NCBI GenBank assembly: GCA_013822585.1 | Contig: PNKG01000005.1 | Location: 1 to 36,748, forward strand | Direction of reading: 5' to 3' | Length of the DNA: 36,748 nucleotides | Source: Opitutus sp. | Lineage (GTDB): Bacteria; Verrucomicrobiota; Verrucomicrobiia; Opitutales; Opitutaceae | Shown here: positions 15,343-23,100 of the stretch, piece by piece | Position numbering within the stretch: the first letter of the stretch is position 1 | How the letters are laid out: every line of letters starts with the position of its first letter | The notes under the pieces: model-generated | What the model was told of the DNA's origin: nothing | Database searches by the model: none | What the model saw: only the letters and a program-made list of their open reading frames with translations | Program-made: the position numbers and the translations under genes

Positions 15343-18300
15343 TCAGACCCGGCGGCGGCGCCAAGCGGCGAGGCCCGCCAAGCCGAGGCCAAGGCCGAAG
15401 AGCGCGTAGGTCGAGGGCTCGGGCACGGCGGTGAAGTTCAGGAGAAGTTCACCGGAGCCGCTGAGATTGGTGAACTCGAGCGAGAGGGTCCCGGAGATCG
15501 AGGTTTGCCAGTAGCTGGAGAGAGTGGGATCGAGGGCGATGTTGGCCGGGTTGATCGATTGGGTCACGCCGGCGATGCTCTGGTAGCTGATCAGGGTCCA
15601 GGAGTAGGTCACGCCGGGCGTCAGTCCGCCGAGGATGCCGTCGACACCGGCGGAATTGAGGCTGACGGGACGGATCAGGAACGGCGATTCGGGGGTTGAA
15701 GAGACGGTGAGAGTCGTCGGCAGGGAGACCAGGATCTTGTCGTGGCCGGCTTGGGCGGAGTTGTCCGCATCGATGATGTCCCATTCGAATACGCCGCCCG
15801 AGGCGAGGGTGAGTTCGCTGATGGAGAGTTCACCGATGCGGCCGTGGGTGTCGTCGTAGCCGGCCATCAGCTTTGCTCCGTTGCCGATGGTCACGGAGGA
15901 GTCGATGGTGCCGCGGCCGCCCAGCGCGCCGGCGCTGACGATGATCGGATTGGAGAGGCTGGTGTCGGCGAGGATGAGTGCGCCCCCGTTGACCCAGAGG
16001 CTGGAACTCGAGTCATCGAGGTAGAAGCCGTTGCCAAGCACGAGGGTGCCGTTGCGGACCTCCAGGAGGACGTTGGGGTCGCCCGCCAAGCCGGTGCCGC
16101 CGAAGCCGGTGGCGTAGAAGCCGTAATCTGCGTCCTCTTCGCCGCCTTCGAGGCTGAGGACGCCCGGGCCGTCCTTGACCAGGCGGGCGTTCTGGCCGTT
16201 GGCGCTGATGTAGCCGCGGAAGGAACTGCCCTGTTCGAGCAGGGAAGGCTGGTTGACCGTGAGAACGGTGTTGTCGACCGTCAGGTAGATCTCGCTGTAA
16301 TCCGGGCTGGAGAGGCCGCCGATCACCGGGGCGTTCGTCGTTGCGCCGACAAAATTGACCACCGCCGAGGAGTAGGCGGAGCTTTCGAATTGCAGCGGCC
16401 CGGCTCCGAGGCCGGTGTTGCTGGCGACGTTGACCGTGCTGTCGCCGCTGACGTGGACGCCGCCGGTGAAGGTGTTGTTGCCGCTCAGGGTGAGCGTGAA
16501 GGCGCCGTTGGTCTCCTCGCCGACGTAGAGTTCACCGCCGCCGCTGATGTTGCCCGCGAGGGTGAAGGAGCTGTCGCCGCCGACGTCGATCTCGGTCTGC
16601 AGGGAAATATTGTTCGGCACGATGATGTCGGCCGTGGTGGCGGAGAGGAGCGGGTAGGGCGGCTCGTCCTCGCCTTCCAGGGTGAAGGCGACCGGTGCGA
16701 TGGTGAGGGGGCCGGCGCCGAGGGCGTTGGTGGGGTCTGTGCCGATGACGCCGTTGGACTGGCCGATCATGAGCCGGCCGCCGTAGAAGGTGGTGCCGCC
16801 GGCGAGGCCGGTGCCGTTGTTGCCGGTGAGCAGCACGGTGGAATACAACTCGCGGATCCGGTCGCCGAAGGCGCCGAGGGCGTCGGGTTGGCCGATGACG
16901 AGCGCATTGCCGGTGAGCGTGCCGGCCACTTCGAGGGCGCCGCCCTTGTAGGCGGCGAAGCGGTGCACGCCGTCGCCATCGGGCTCGATGGTGCCGGTGA
17001 GGCGGACGCCGGGACCGGCGATCTCCTGCGTCGCGCTGCTCCAGAGAAACGAGCTGGTGCCGATGTAGGCCTGAGTGAAATCGGTCGAGGGGGAGTTGCC
17101 CACCTGCACGCCGGTGAGATCGATCACGCGCGTGGAAAGGGCGTTGGGGGCGATGTCGAAGCCGATGATGCCGGGTGTGGTGGTGGAAAAGCGGGAGAAC
17201 ATGGCCTGCGCGGTGAGGTCGGGATCCTCGCTGCCGATGTAGGAACCGGAGTCCATGGTCATCGTGCCGGCGGGGAGGTAGGCCGTTTCGGCGGTCTGGT
17301 TGTCGCCGAAGACAAGGGCGGAATCGGTGACACTCACCGCGCCGGTGAAATTGTTGGTGGTGTTCATCAGCCGCAGGGTGAGCGGCAGCTGGGCGGGCGA
17401 ATCGACCACGAGCCCGCGGCTGCCGGTGAGCTGGGTGGCGACCGAGAGCACGCCGCCGCCGCCGCCGAAGCGGTAGTCGCCGCCCTGCGGGGTGATCGTG
17501 GCGTAGGGACCAAGGATGGCGTGGCTGGCGGAACCGAGACGGAGGTTGGCGTTGAAACCGGAAAGGTCGATGGCGATGGCGGTCTCGGCGGAGCTGCCGA
17601 AGGTGCTTTGCGGTTGATCGAGCGGAGAATCGAAACCGATGGCGCCGGACGAGGTGGTGTTGAGCTGGCCGAGGAATCCGCCGACGTTCTGGCCGGTGGT
17701 GATGCCGACATAGCCCAAGGGTCCCACCGTGATGCCGCCGGTCGTGCCCGGGGTGTTGTTTTCGCCGGCGAAGACGAGCACGCCCTTGTCGACCTGCGTG
17801 CCGCCGGTCCAGCCGTTGCTGCCGGTGAGGATGATGGCACCGGCGGCGTTGACGGTCACTTTCCTGCCGGCGGAGGCTTCGCCGATGGCGCCGCTGATCG
17901 TCAGGGAGTCTCCGCTGGAATTGAAGGTCGTGTCGCTGTTGAGGGTGATGGCGCCGCTCAACTCGAATTCCACATCATTTCGGGTGTTCAGGACGCCGTT
18001 GAGGATGAGGTTGTTTCCCAACAGAACGGTGGCGTCTTCGTCGACTTGGTCGCGTGCGACCAGCGCCGGGAGTCCGGCGCCCGTGGCGGGCCCGATGGTG
18101 AGCGTGCCGGTGCCGAGGGCGGTGTTGGCCATATGGCCGCCAGTGCCGACGATCTCGATGCTGCCGTCGTTGAGTGCGATGTTGGAGGCGAGCCCGGTGT
18201 TGCCGTCGCGGAGCACCAGGCGTCCGGCGCCGGTCTTGGTCAGTGTCGCATCGCTTGATCCGGCAAGATACCCTTCGAAATCGACCGTGCCGCCGTTGAT

Positions 18301-18687
18301 GGCCCAAGTCTGATCGGTGGAGAGCTGAATCGCGAGAGACTCGTGGAACTTCAGCCACGCCGAGGATGAGGAAGGGGAGAACAGAAGGCCGCCCGCGCCA
18401 AGTGTCAGGGTGGTCACCCAGCCTTCGAAGCGATAGGAGTCGTATATTTTCAGCCCGTAGATGCCGCTCGAAGAATTGACCGTCACGAAATTGCCCGTGG
18501 CGTTTCCGAAGAGGAGGGACGCCGTTCCGTCGGTGAGGGGCGGCAGCAAGTCCGCCTCCCAATTTGCCGCATTGTCCAGATATGGCGTGGAGCCGGAGCC
18601 GGTCCAGACTGAGTCTGCCGCAGACCCGTGAAGTGGAGCAGAGGACGTCAGAGCCGCCGCCACGGCGAACAAAAGGAGACGTTTCAT
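15343..18687 (-). CDS. Autotransporter-associated beta-strand repeat protein with PEP-CTERM anchor
   Basis: A 1114-residue secreted protein. The signal peptide is MKRLLLFAVAAALTSSAPLHGSA. The mature start DSVWTGSGSTPYLDNAANWE is the typical opening of autotransporter-associated repeat (PATR, TIGR02601) proteins. Repeats of the form LTKTGAGRLVLRDGNT, GNNTFTGGVHVSGDSTVNV, LVKDGPGVLSLEGG and GALILADTSLSNP indicate a long right-handed beta-helix. The C-terminus VPEPSTYALFGLGLG, then a helix and WRRRR, is a PEP-CTERM sorting signal, cleaved by an exosortase in known systems. There is no autotransporter beta-barrel. No exosortase gene is in the window. Likely a surface or matrix protein. The ATG chosen opens the signal peptide directly. 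Composition is richer in Thr, Ser, Asn and Gly than its neighbours. Confidence 0.9.
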   Translation of the reverse strand: MKRLLLFAVAAALTSSAPLHGSAADSVWTGSGSTPYLDNAANWEADLLPPLTDGTASLLFGNATGNFVTVNSSSGIYGLKIYDSYRFEGWVTTLTLGAGGLLFSPSSSSAWLKFHESLAIQLSTDQTWAINGGTVDFEGYLAGSSDATLTKTGAGRLVLRDGNTGLASNIALNDGSIEIVGTGGHMANTALGTGTLTIGPATGAGLPALVARDQVDEDATVLLGNNLILNGVLNTRNDVEFELSGAITLNSDTTFNSSGDSLTISGAIGEASAGRKVTVNAAGAIILTGSNGWTGGTQVDKGVLVFAGENNTPGTTGGITVGPLGYVGITTGQNVGGFLGQLNTTSSGAIGFDSPLDQPQSTFGSSAETAIAIDLSGFNANLRLGSASHAILGPYATITPQGGDYRFGGGGGVLSVATQLTGSRGLVVDSPAQLPLTLRLMNTTNNFTGAVSVTDSALVFGDNQTAETAYLPAGTMTMDSGSYIGSEDPDLTAQAMFSRFSTTTPGIIGFDIAPNALSTRVIDLTGVQVGNSPSTDFTQAYIGTSSFLWSSATQEIAGPGVRLTGTIEPDGDGVHRFAAYKGGALEVAGTLTGNALVIGQPDALGAFGDRIRELYSTVLLTGNNGTGLAGGTTFYGGRLMIGQSNGVIGTDPTNALGAGPLTIAPVAFTLEGEDEPPYPLLSATTADIIVPNNISLQTEIDVGGDSSFTLAGNISGGGELYVGEETNGAFTLTLSGNNTFTGGVHVSGDSTVNVASNTGLGAGPLQFESSAYSSAVVNFVGATTNAPVIGGLSSPDYSEIYLTVDNTVLTVNQPSLLEQGSSFRGYISANGQNARLVKDGPGVLSLEGGEEDADYGFYATGFGGTGLAGDPNVLLEVRNGTLVLGNGFYLDDSSSSLWVNGGALILADTSLSNPIIVSAGALGGRGTIDSSVTIGNGAKLMAGYDDTHGRIGELSISELTLASGGVFEWDIIDADNSAQAGHDKILVSLPTTLTVSSTPESPFLIRPVSLNSAGVDGILGGLTPGVTYSWTLISYQSIAGVTQSINPANIALDPTLSSYWQTSISGTLSLEFTNLSGSGELLLNFTAVPEPSTYALFGLGLGLAGLAAWRRRRV

Positions 18688-18737
18688 CGCACGGATGCGT
18701 CTACTCCGACCTGCGGGGAAGGACAAGGTCTTATTGC

Positions 18738-18773
18738 AAGAAAATGGCCCGACACGTCATGCGCGCCGGGCCA
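18738..18773 (-). terminator. Rho-independent terminator of the small Cys-rich gene
   Basis: On the minus strand, TGGCCCG and CGGGCCA pair (extended inward by a G-T and a C-G pair) around a loop of about 11 bases, and are followed by TTTTCTT. It starts 28 bases after the stop of the small Cys-rich gene and lies just before the start of the PEP-CTERM gene on the same strand, separating their transcription. Confidence 0.75.
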
Positions 18774-18801
18774 GCCGAACCGGGATGCTGTGAGGCGAGG
18801 A

Positions 18802-18987
18802 TTACTTCTTTTCCGGGGCCTTGTCGGCCTTCTTCCCGGCCTTGCAGCCGCACTCCTTGCCGTCCTTGCAGCATTCGGCGCAGTCTTTGCAATCCTTGCA
18901 GGCTTCCGCCTTCTTGTCCGAAGCGTAAGCGAAGGCGCCGAGCGAGAGGGCAGCGAGGAGGGAGACGAGACGAACGATGGATTTCAT
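18802..18987 (-). CDS. Small secreted Cys/Lys-rich protein
   Basis: A 61-residue product. Residues 1-22 (MKSIVRLVSLLAALSLGAFAYA) are a signal peptide. The mature part is almost all Cys, Lys, Asp, Glu and Ala: EACKDCKDCAECCKDGKECG, then CKAGKKADKAPEKK. Seven Cys in CxxC-like spacing suggest metal binding, in the manner of small exported metallothionein-like proteins, but no named family is recognised. It has its own downstream terminator. Upstream, TTGGCA followed about 17 bases later by GAAAGT is a weak promoter candidate near 19.06 kb, in a local dip of GC content. Confidence 0.72.
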   Translation of the reverse strand: MKSIVRLVSLLAALSLGAFAYASDKKAEACKDCKDCAECCKDGKECGCKAGKKADKAPEKK

Positions 18988-19479
18988 GTCGGTGGAGAGG
19001 GTTGAGGGTGTGAGTGGTTGCTAATCGCGCTCCAACTTTCACTCTCTCGCCGTTTTTTGCCAACCCATAGTTGATCTTTGCCGTCGACTTTCCAATCGCT
19101 CCATACGGCCAGCGTGATGCTGTCGGCATCGGTGAAATGGAAGCGATGTCCGTTGGGACGGTGTGCGGCGCCACCCTGATCGGAGCGCGGGCTTGGTCGG
19201 GCCCGGTTCCAGCCGGCGGGCGCGGCGCCGAAGGCTGCGGTGGTCCAATCACTGCTTGCGGGAGCGGGGCAGGGATCTCAGAGCTGACGGGCTGACGGGC
19301 GAGGCATGGTCGGGAGGAGGGGGGGAATGAGGCGTGCAGGTTCGAGGGACGCCCTCCGGACCTCATGCGCCGGCGGCCAACATCGCGCATCCGGCGTCCG
19401 AAGCATGTCCGGTTGCGTCCGAAGCGCCAAAACGCTCTTACGCTCTTGCGACGGCGTGCCGCCGCTGGTTTCCCGGTGC
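18988..19479. other. Intergenic region of about 490 bases, lower GC in its left part
   Basis: No complete gene is seen. The left part (about 19020-19140) has clearly lower GC than its neighbours and includes GTTTTTTGCC. On the minus strand a stop-free but start-less frame of 97 codons (19277-18984) reads GHRFHFTDADSITLAVWSDW and then KVDGKDQLWVGKK before ending inside the start codon of the small Cys-rich gene; its composition looks protein-like and it may be a gene remnant. A short tandem GCTGACGGGCTGACGGGC lies near 19285. Plus-strand extension of the YhcH frame across the right part looks non-coding. Confidence 0.35.
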
Positions 19480-19977
19480 ATGGCTCAATTCGGTCCGCTC
19501 TCCCCGCTCCGCCGACGGAACAACGATCCGCGGCTTGCAGCGGCTTTCGCCTATGCGGCCGAGGCGCTGCGGGCCGGCTCGCCGGTGCACGCGCGGCTGA
19601 CGGCGATGCCGGCGGGCACCTCGGAACGGGTGGAGCTGGGTGGCGGCGTCTTCGCGGTGGAGCAGGTCTACCACGCCAAGCCGCGCGCGGAGGGGTTCTT
19701 CGAGTCCCACCGCAACTACATCGACGTGCAGGTGATCGTCGAGGGGACGGAATTGATGGAAGTGGAGGAAATCGCCCGGCTGACTGTCGCGCAGGACTAC
19801 GATGCCGAACGCGACTTGGTCAAATACGCCACCGATGTGCCGGACGCGGCCAAGCTCGTCCTGCGCGCGGGCGACGTCGCGTTGTTTTTCCCGACCGACG
19901 GCCACATGCCTTCGCTCCGCGTCGCGGGGCGGCCGACCCTCGTGCGCAAGACGGTCGTGAAAGTGCCCGCAGCGTGA
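19480..19977 (+). CDS. YhcH/YjgK/YiaL family protein
   Basis: A 165-residue cupin-like protein of the DUF386 (YhcH/YjgK/YiaL) family, small cytoplasmic metal-binding proteins often linked to sugar acid metabolism; the exact reaction is not settled for most members. Family features visible are MPAGTSERVELGGGVFAVEQ, KPRAEGFFESHRNYIDVQVI, EGTELMEVEEI, DYDAERDLVKY, and GDVALFFPTDGHMPSL with the conserved metal His. Sequence upstream of MAQFGPLSPL in the same frame is Arg/Ser/Cys-rich and lacks family resemblance, so this ATG was chosen. It lies 13 bases before rlmJ and is probably co-transcribed with it. Confidence 0.87.
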   Translation: MAQFGPLSPLRRRNNDPRLAAAFAYAAEALRAGSPVHARLTAMPAGTSERVELGGGVFAVEQVYHAKPRAEGFFESHRNYIDVQVIVEGTELMEVEEIARLTVAQDYDAERDLVKYATDVPDAAKLVLRAGDVALFFPTDGHMPSLRVAGRPTLVRKTVVKVPAA

Positions 19978-19990
19978 GCCAGGCCGCGCG

Positions 19991-20866
19991 ATGAACTACC
20001 GGCACCATTACCACGCCGGCAACTTTGCCGACGTTTTCAAGCACGCGCTGCTCCTCCGGCTGGTCGCCGCGCTGCAGCGCAAGGAGAGGGGGTTTCTCTA
20101 CCTCGACACCCACGCCGGGCGCGGCGGCTACGATCTCGGCGCCACGACCCTTTTGCCCGACGGACGCGAGCGCGCGCCCGAGTGGCCGGCCGGCATCGGC
20201 CGCTTGTGGGGCGCGGCGGATCTGCCACCCGTGCTGGCGGATTACGTGGCGCTTGTCGCGCAGTTCAATGCCCGTCACGGGGACACCGGCGGCGAGCTGC
20301 GGCACTATCCCGGCTCGCCCTGGCTCGTGCAGCGGGCGCTGCGGCCGCAGGACCGCGCGGCGCTCTGCGAGCTGCGCGCGGAGGACGCCGAGGCGCTCGA
20401 GTTCATGTTCCGCGGCGAGCGGCGGGTGTCGGTGCACGCCATGGACGGATACACGGCGCTCAAGGCCATGCTGCCCCCGCCGGAGAAGCGTGCGCTCGGG
20501 TTGATCGACCCGCCTTTCGAGGCGCAGACGGAATTCGCCGACATCGCGCGCGCGCTGGGCGAGGCGCTGAAGCGATTCCCCGCCGGCACCTATGCCCTCT
20601 GGTATCCGATCACGGAGCGCGCGCGGAGCGATCGCTTCATCGAGGATCTCGCCCTGGCGCCGGAGGCTCCGCCCACGCTCTGCGCGGAGCTGCAGATCGC
20701 GGGCGACTCCGCGCAGGTGCGGATGAAGGGCTGCGGCCTGCTCGTGCTCAACCCACCGTGGCGGATCGACGGGGAATTCCGTGCGATGTTGCCGGTGCTG
20801 GCCGGGAAACTCGGACTGGACGCCGGGGCGCGGGCCGAGCTGCGCTGGCCGGTGCCGGAGCGTTAA
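19991..20866 (+). CDS. rlmJ: 23S rRNA (adenine(2030)-N6)-methyltransferase
   Basis: A 291-residue SAM-dependent methyltransferase that modifies A2030 of 23S rRNA. The N-terminus MNYRHHYHAGNFADVFKHAL is diagnostic for RlmJ. SAM-fold blocks FLYLDTHAGRGGYDL, LRHYPGSPWLVQRALRPQDR and VHAMDGYTALKAMLPP follow, then the catalytic-type motif LIDPPFE (about 172) and TYALWYPI. The C-terminus CGLLVLNPPWRID is also typical. Length matches the family (about 280). The start ATG is 13 bases after the YhcH-family gene. Confidence 0.93.
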   Translation: MNYRHHYHAGNFADVFKHALLLRLVAALQRKERGFLYLDTHAGRGGYDLGATTLLPDGRERAPEWPAGIGRLWGAADLPPVLADYVALVAQFNARHGDTGGELRHYPGSPWLVQRALRPQDRAALCELRAEDAEALEFMFRGERRVSVHAMDGYTALKAMLPPPEKRALGLIDPPFEAQTEFADIARALGEALKRFPAGTYALWYPITERARSDRFIEDLALAPEAPPTLCAELQIAGDSAQVRMKGCGLLVLNPPWRIDGEFRAMLPVLAGKLGLDAGARAELRWPVPER

Positions 20867-21057
20867 CGGCCGCCCGGCAGCCGGGTGATGCGCGCGGCGG
20901 TGAAGGGCAGCGGCTCGGTGGCGGGCCGCACGGTCAGTTGCGGCGCCCGGAAAACCGGTCGTCCCCACAGCACGTCGCGCACGCCGCCCCTGGCGGGTGT
21001 CGTCGCACCGGTCGCAGGGGCGACCGGGCGGCTGGAGCGTTGTGGGAAGTGCGTCAT
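20863..21057 (-). CDS. Hypothetical small protein
   Basis: A possible 64-residue product with an ATG start (MTHFPQRSSRP) whose stop overlaps the end of rlmJ by four bases. The second half, DVLWGRPVFRAPQLTVRPA followed by TEPLPFTAARITRLPGGR, has a more protein-like mix than the Pro/Ala/Thr-rich first half. No family is recognised and no signal peptide or membrane segment is seen. It would lie downstream of the Hsp20 gene and its terminator. It may equally be spurious. Confidence 0.35.
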   Translation of the reverse strand: MTHFPQRSSRPVAPATGATTPARGGVRDVLWGRPVFRAPQLTVRPATEPLPFTAARITRLPGGR

Positions 21058-21169
21058 GCGGTTCGGGGTTGGTGTCTGTGAACTCTGAACCCGCCAGACG
21101 CGGAAATGTTCCAGGAAAATTCCGCGCGACGAAGAATTCCGCTCTCCACCCGCCCCGGATACGGAACGG

Positions 21170-21203
21170 AAACAGAAGCGGGCCGCCCACCCCTGGGCGG
21201 CCC
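21170..21203 (-). terminator. Probable terminator of the Hsp20 gene
   Basis: A perfect 10-bp stem GGGCCGCCCA / TGGGCGGCCC with a 4-base loop lies 68 bases beyond the Hsp20 stop. On the minus strand it is followed by GCTTCTGTTTCC, a T-rich but interrupted tail. The plus strand has no T-run directly after it, so it fits Hsp20 best. Confidence 0.55.
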
Positions 21204-21270
21204 GCCATTGCTGTTATCTACCCCAAACCTCCGCTTGCGCGGAGGAAAGCGATCCACGCTTCAGCCGGTT

Positions 21271-21663
21271 CTATGCCACCCGGCGGGCGTGGATGCGTGC
21301 GACGCCGGATTGCCGCTTCGGCACCACGATGTGCAGGACGCCGTCGCGCATGTCCGCGTGGAGGGCGGTGAACTCGAACCCGAGGCCGAGGCGGAGCTTC
21401 AGCTCGTAGTCGTGTTGCGCCGCCTCGAGGTGCAGCGCCCGCCAGTTGGGGCGAACGCGCTGAGGCTTGCGGGCGCGGACGACGAGGTCGGGGCCGCGCG
21501 TCGTGATCTCGACGTCGCCCGCCTCGACGCCGGGGACGTAGACGTCGAGCTGCAGCGCCGGCGCGAGGTCGCGGCATTCGAAGTGCGGCTGGCGCACACG
21601 GGGACTGGCGTCGGTTTCGTCGGACTGGCGGCGGCTGAGGGCGGGGATGATGGTCGGATGCAT
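21271..21663 (-). CDS. Small heat-shock protein, Hsp20/alpha-crystallin family
   Basis: A 130-residue ATP-independent chaperone that holds unfolding proteins. The alpha-crystallin domain (about 30-120) has ALQLDVYVPGVEAGDVEI, LVVRARK, YELKLRLGLGFEFTALHADM and DGVLHIVVPKRQ, the last being the family's GVL-type element. The short C-terminal tail SGVARIHARRVA lacks a clear IXI anchor motif. The N-terminal arm of about 30 residues is short and polar. A hairpin terminator follows. The long gap upstream presumably carries its promoter. Confidence 0.87.
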   Translation of the reverse strand: MHPTIIPALSRRQSDETDASPRVRQPHFECRDLAPALQLDVYVPGVEAGDVEITTRGPDLVVRARKPQRVRPNWRALHLEAAQHDYELKLRLGLGFEFTALHADMRDGVLHIVVPKRQSGVARIHARRVA

Positions 21664-22014
21664 GACGGGTGAGGCTCGTCGGTTGGTTTACCGGCGGGGT
21701 CTCCTGGAGGAGGGACTTGTTCCGTGGGTTCGGTGTCCCGTCAGGCCAGGCAGCCCGCGACGGTAAGTTTGGAGACCCAAATCGTGGCGCGGCGGCACTG
21801 CTGCAGCGGTTGCTGCATGCCAACGCACTGCGGGGCCTTCGTGAACGAAGCGCCGCGCAGGGAGCGTTGGACTGTGTGGGCCGGAGCCATTGGGTCGATG
21901 ATGCGGACGATGCATCGGTCCATCGGCGCAACAAGCCGTTTCTGCACCACGAGCCGCCTATGACGCAAAACCCCCGCGCTTGCGCCGCGCGCGCGGCCGC
22001 GGCAGCGTCGCGCC
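21664..22014. other. Intergenic region of about 350 bases between Hsp20 and MazG-like genes
   Basis: The divergent gap has lower GC than the genes around it. Two short frames cross it, one on each strand: plus, with CCSGCC and several Cys/Met; minus, MDRCIVRIIDPMAPAH onward. Neither has a ribosome site or a recognisable family, and because they are antisense to each other at most one could be real. No tmRNA, SRP, 6S or RNase P signature was found. It presumably holds the Hsp20 promoter; I could not place its boxes. Confidence 0.3.
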
Positions 22015-22383
22015 ATGATGCAAGACGCGACAACCACGGTGGCCGCCCTGCGCGAGCGCGTGATGGCCTTCGCCCGCGAGCGCGAGTGGGAGCAGTTCCA
22101 TTCGCCGAAGAACCTCAGCATGGCGCTCGCCGCGGAGTCCGGCGAGCTGATGGAGCATTTCCTCTGGGCCGAGTCGGCCGCCTCGCACGCCGTGGTGCGC
22201 GACCCCGTCCGGCGCGAGAAGATCGCGGAGGAGATCGCCGACGTCGTGATCTACGCCCTGGAATTCGCCAACATCACGCAGCTCGACCTCGCCGCCGCCA
22301 TCGAGGCGAAGCTGGCGAAGAACGCCGCGAAGTATCCGGTCGAGAAGGCGCGCGGCAACGCCAAGAAATACACCGAGCTCTGA
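22015..22383 (+). CDS. MazG-like nucleotide pyrophosphohydrolase
   Basis: A 122-residue all-alpha NTP pyrophosphatase of the MazG / dCTPase-like group, which converts non-canonical or excess (d)NTPs to monophosphates. The signature REWEQFHSPKNLSMALAAES, GELMEHFLWAE and EEIADVVIYALEFANI supplies the paired Glu/Glu and Glu/Asp residues that bind Mg2+. The C-terminus NAAKYPVEKARGNAKKYTEL is typical of the compact bacterial form (about 110-120 residues). Two adjacent ATGs are possible, the second three bases in. Confidence 0.9.
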   Translation: MMQDATTTVAALRERVMAFAREREWEQFHSPKNLSMALAAESGELMEHFLWAESAASHAVVRDPVRREKIAEEIADVVIYALEFANITQLDLAAAIEAKLAKNAAKYPVEKARGNAKKYTEL

Positions 22384-22398
22384 GCGGTTTCCCGGCGC

Positions 22399-22647
22399 TC
22401 AGCCCGGCGCGGGGATGCGCGGGCCCGCGTGGCAGGCGCAGCCCGGCGCACAGGGCGCGGCGGCCGGCGCGGGGGATTTCTCGCCCACACCCATCAGCCC
22501 GTAGCCGCCGGAGATGATGCGGCGCACCGGCGCGCCCGTGGCCGGGTCGCGGGTGAGCGGGGCGTCCTTCATGCTCTGCACCACCTCGAAGCGGCGCGGG
22601 GCTTCGCCGGCGTGCCGGGGGATGGTCTCGTAGACGTAGGTGGCCAT
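22399..22647 (-). CDS. FmdB-type small protein lacking the zinc-ribbon cysteines
   Basis: An 82-residue protein. MATYVYETIP, RRFEVVQSMKDAPLTRD, GAPVRRIISGG and YGLMG follow the FmdB/CxxC regulatory-protein pattern (MPxYEYxC...FEVxQSMxDPxLxxC..CGGxVRRxIS.G) residue for residue in spacing, but both CxxC knuckles are replaced (IPRHAGEAP and DPATG). The C-terminus instead carries a Cys cluster, APCAPGCACHAG. Zinc binding by the ribbon is therefore unlikely; the tail might bind metal. Function is unknown. The ATG chosen matches the family start. It is convergent with the MazG-like gene. Confidence 0.7.
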   Translation of the reverse strand: MATYVYETIPRHAGEAPRRFEVVQSMKDAPLTRDPATGAPVRRIISGGYGLMGVGEKSPAPAAAPCAPGCACHAGPRIPAPG

Positions 22648-22730
22648 GGACGACACCGGTTGAAACGCGGAACGGCGATTAGGCAAGCGCGCGACTTCGC
22701 TGTTTACGCGCCGCCGGGCGCGTTGCAGAG

Positions 22731-23099
22731 ATGCAGGCGATGAAGGCCTCCGCCGCGCTCGAGCGCTATTACGTGCTCCCCTGCTGCCTGCTGCTGCTCA
22801 ACCTCGTGAACGAGGTCGTCGCCTACAAGGCGAGGCTCATCCACGACGGCCTGCTGCGGACGCTGTTCATCATGGGCATGGTGCTCTTCGGGGCCTCGCT
22901 TGTGGCCTTCGCCATCGCGCCGGGCATCGTGTGGGCGGTGCAGTCGCTGCGCCGCACCAGCCGCTCGGCCGCGGGCAGCGCGGGCGAGTGGGCCTTCCTC
23001 GGCGTGCTCGGCCTGCTGATCTTCTGGCTCTATCACCGCAACTATCTCCTCGGCACCGAGGCGATCCTGCCGGACGCGTGGCGGAATCCGGCACCTTGA
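22731..23099 (+). CDS. Small membrane protein of unknown function
   Basis: A 122-residue protein with three hydrophobic segments: about 15-32 (VLPCCLLLLNLVNEVVAY), 43-70 (LLRTLFIMGMVLFGASLVAFAIAPGIVWAV) and 87-105 (EWAFLGVLGLLIFWLYHRNYLL). I do not recognise a family. A second ATG lies three codons in (MKASAALERYY). It ends one base from the convergent gluQ stop. Confidence 0.7.
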   Translation: MQAMKASAALERYYVLPCCLLLLNLVNEVVAYKARLIHDGLLRTLFIMGMVLFGASLVAFAIAPGIVWAVQSLRRTSRSAAGSAGEWAFLGVLGLLIFWLYHRNYLLGTEAILPDAWRNPAP

Positions 23100-23100
23100 G

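Noticed and set aside
15742-18258. 838-codon plus-strand frame opposite the PEP-CTERM gene
   Set aside because: Val/Gly/Ala/Glu-rich antisense shadow of a repetitive gene; no ribosome site, no domain.
21741-21920. Short minus-strand frame MDRCIVRIIDPMAPAH... or a small RNA in the Hsp20/MazG gap
   Set aside because: No ribosome site or family for the frame, and no conserved RNA signature (tmRNA, SRP, 6S, RNase P) could be seen. Left as unexplained intergenic sequence.
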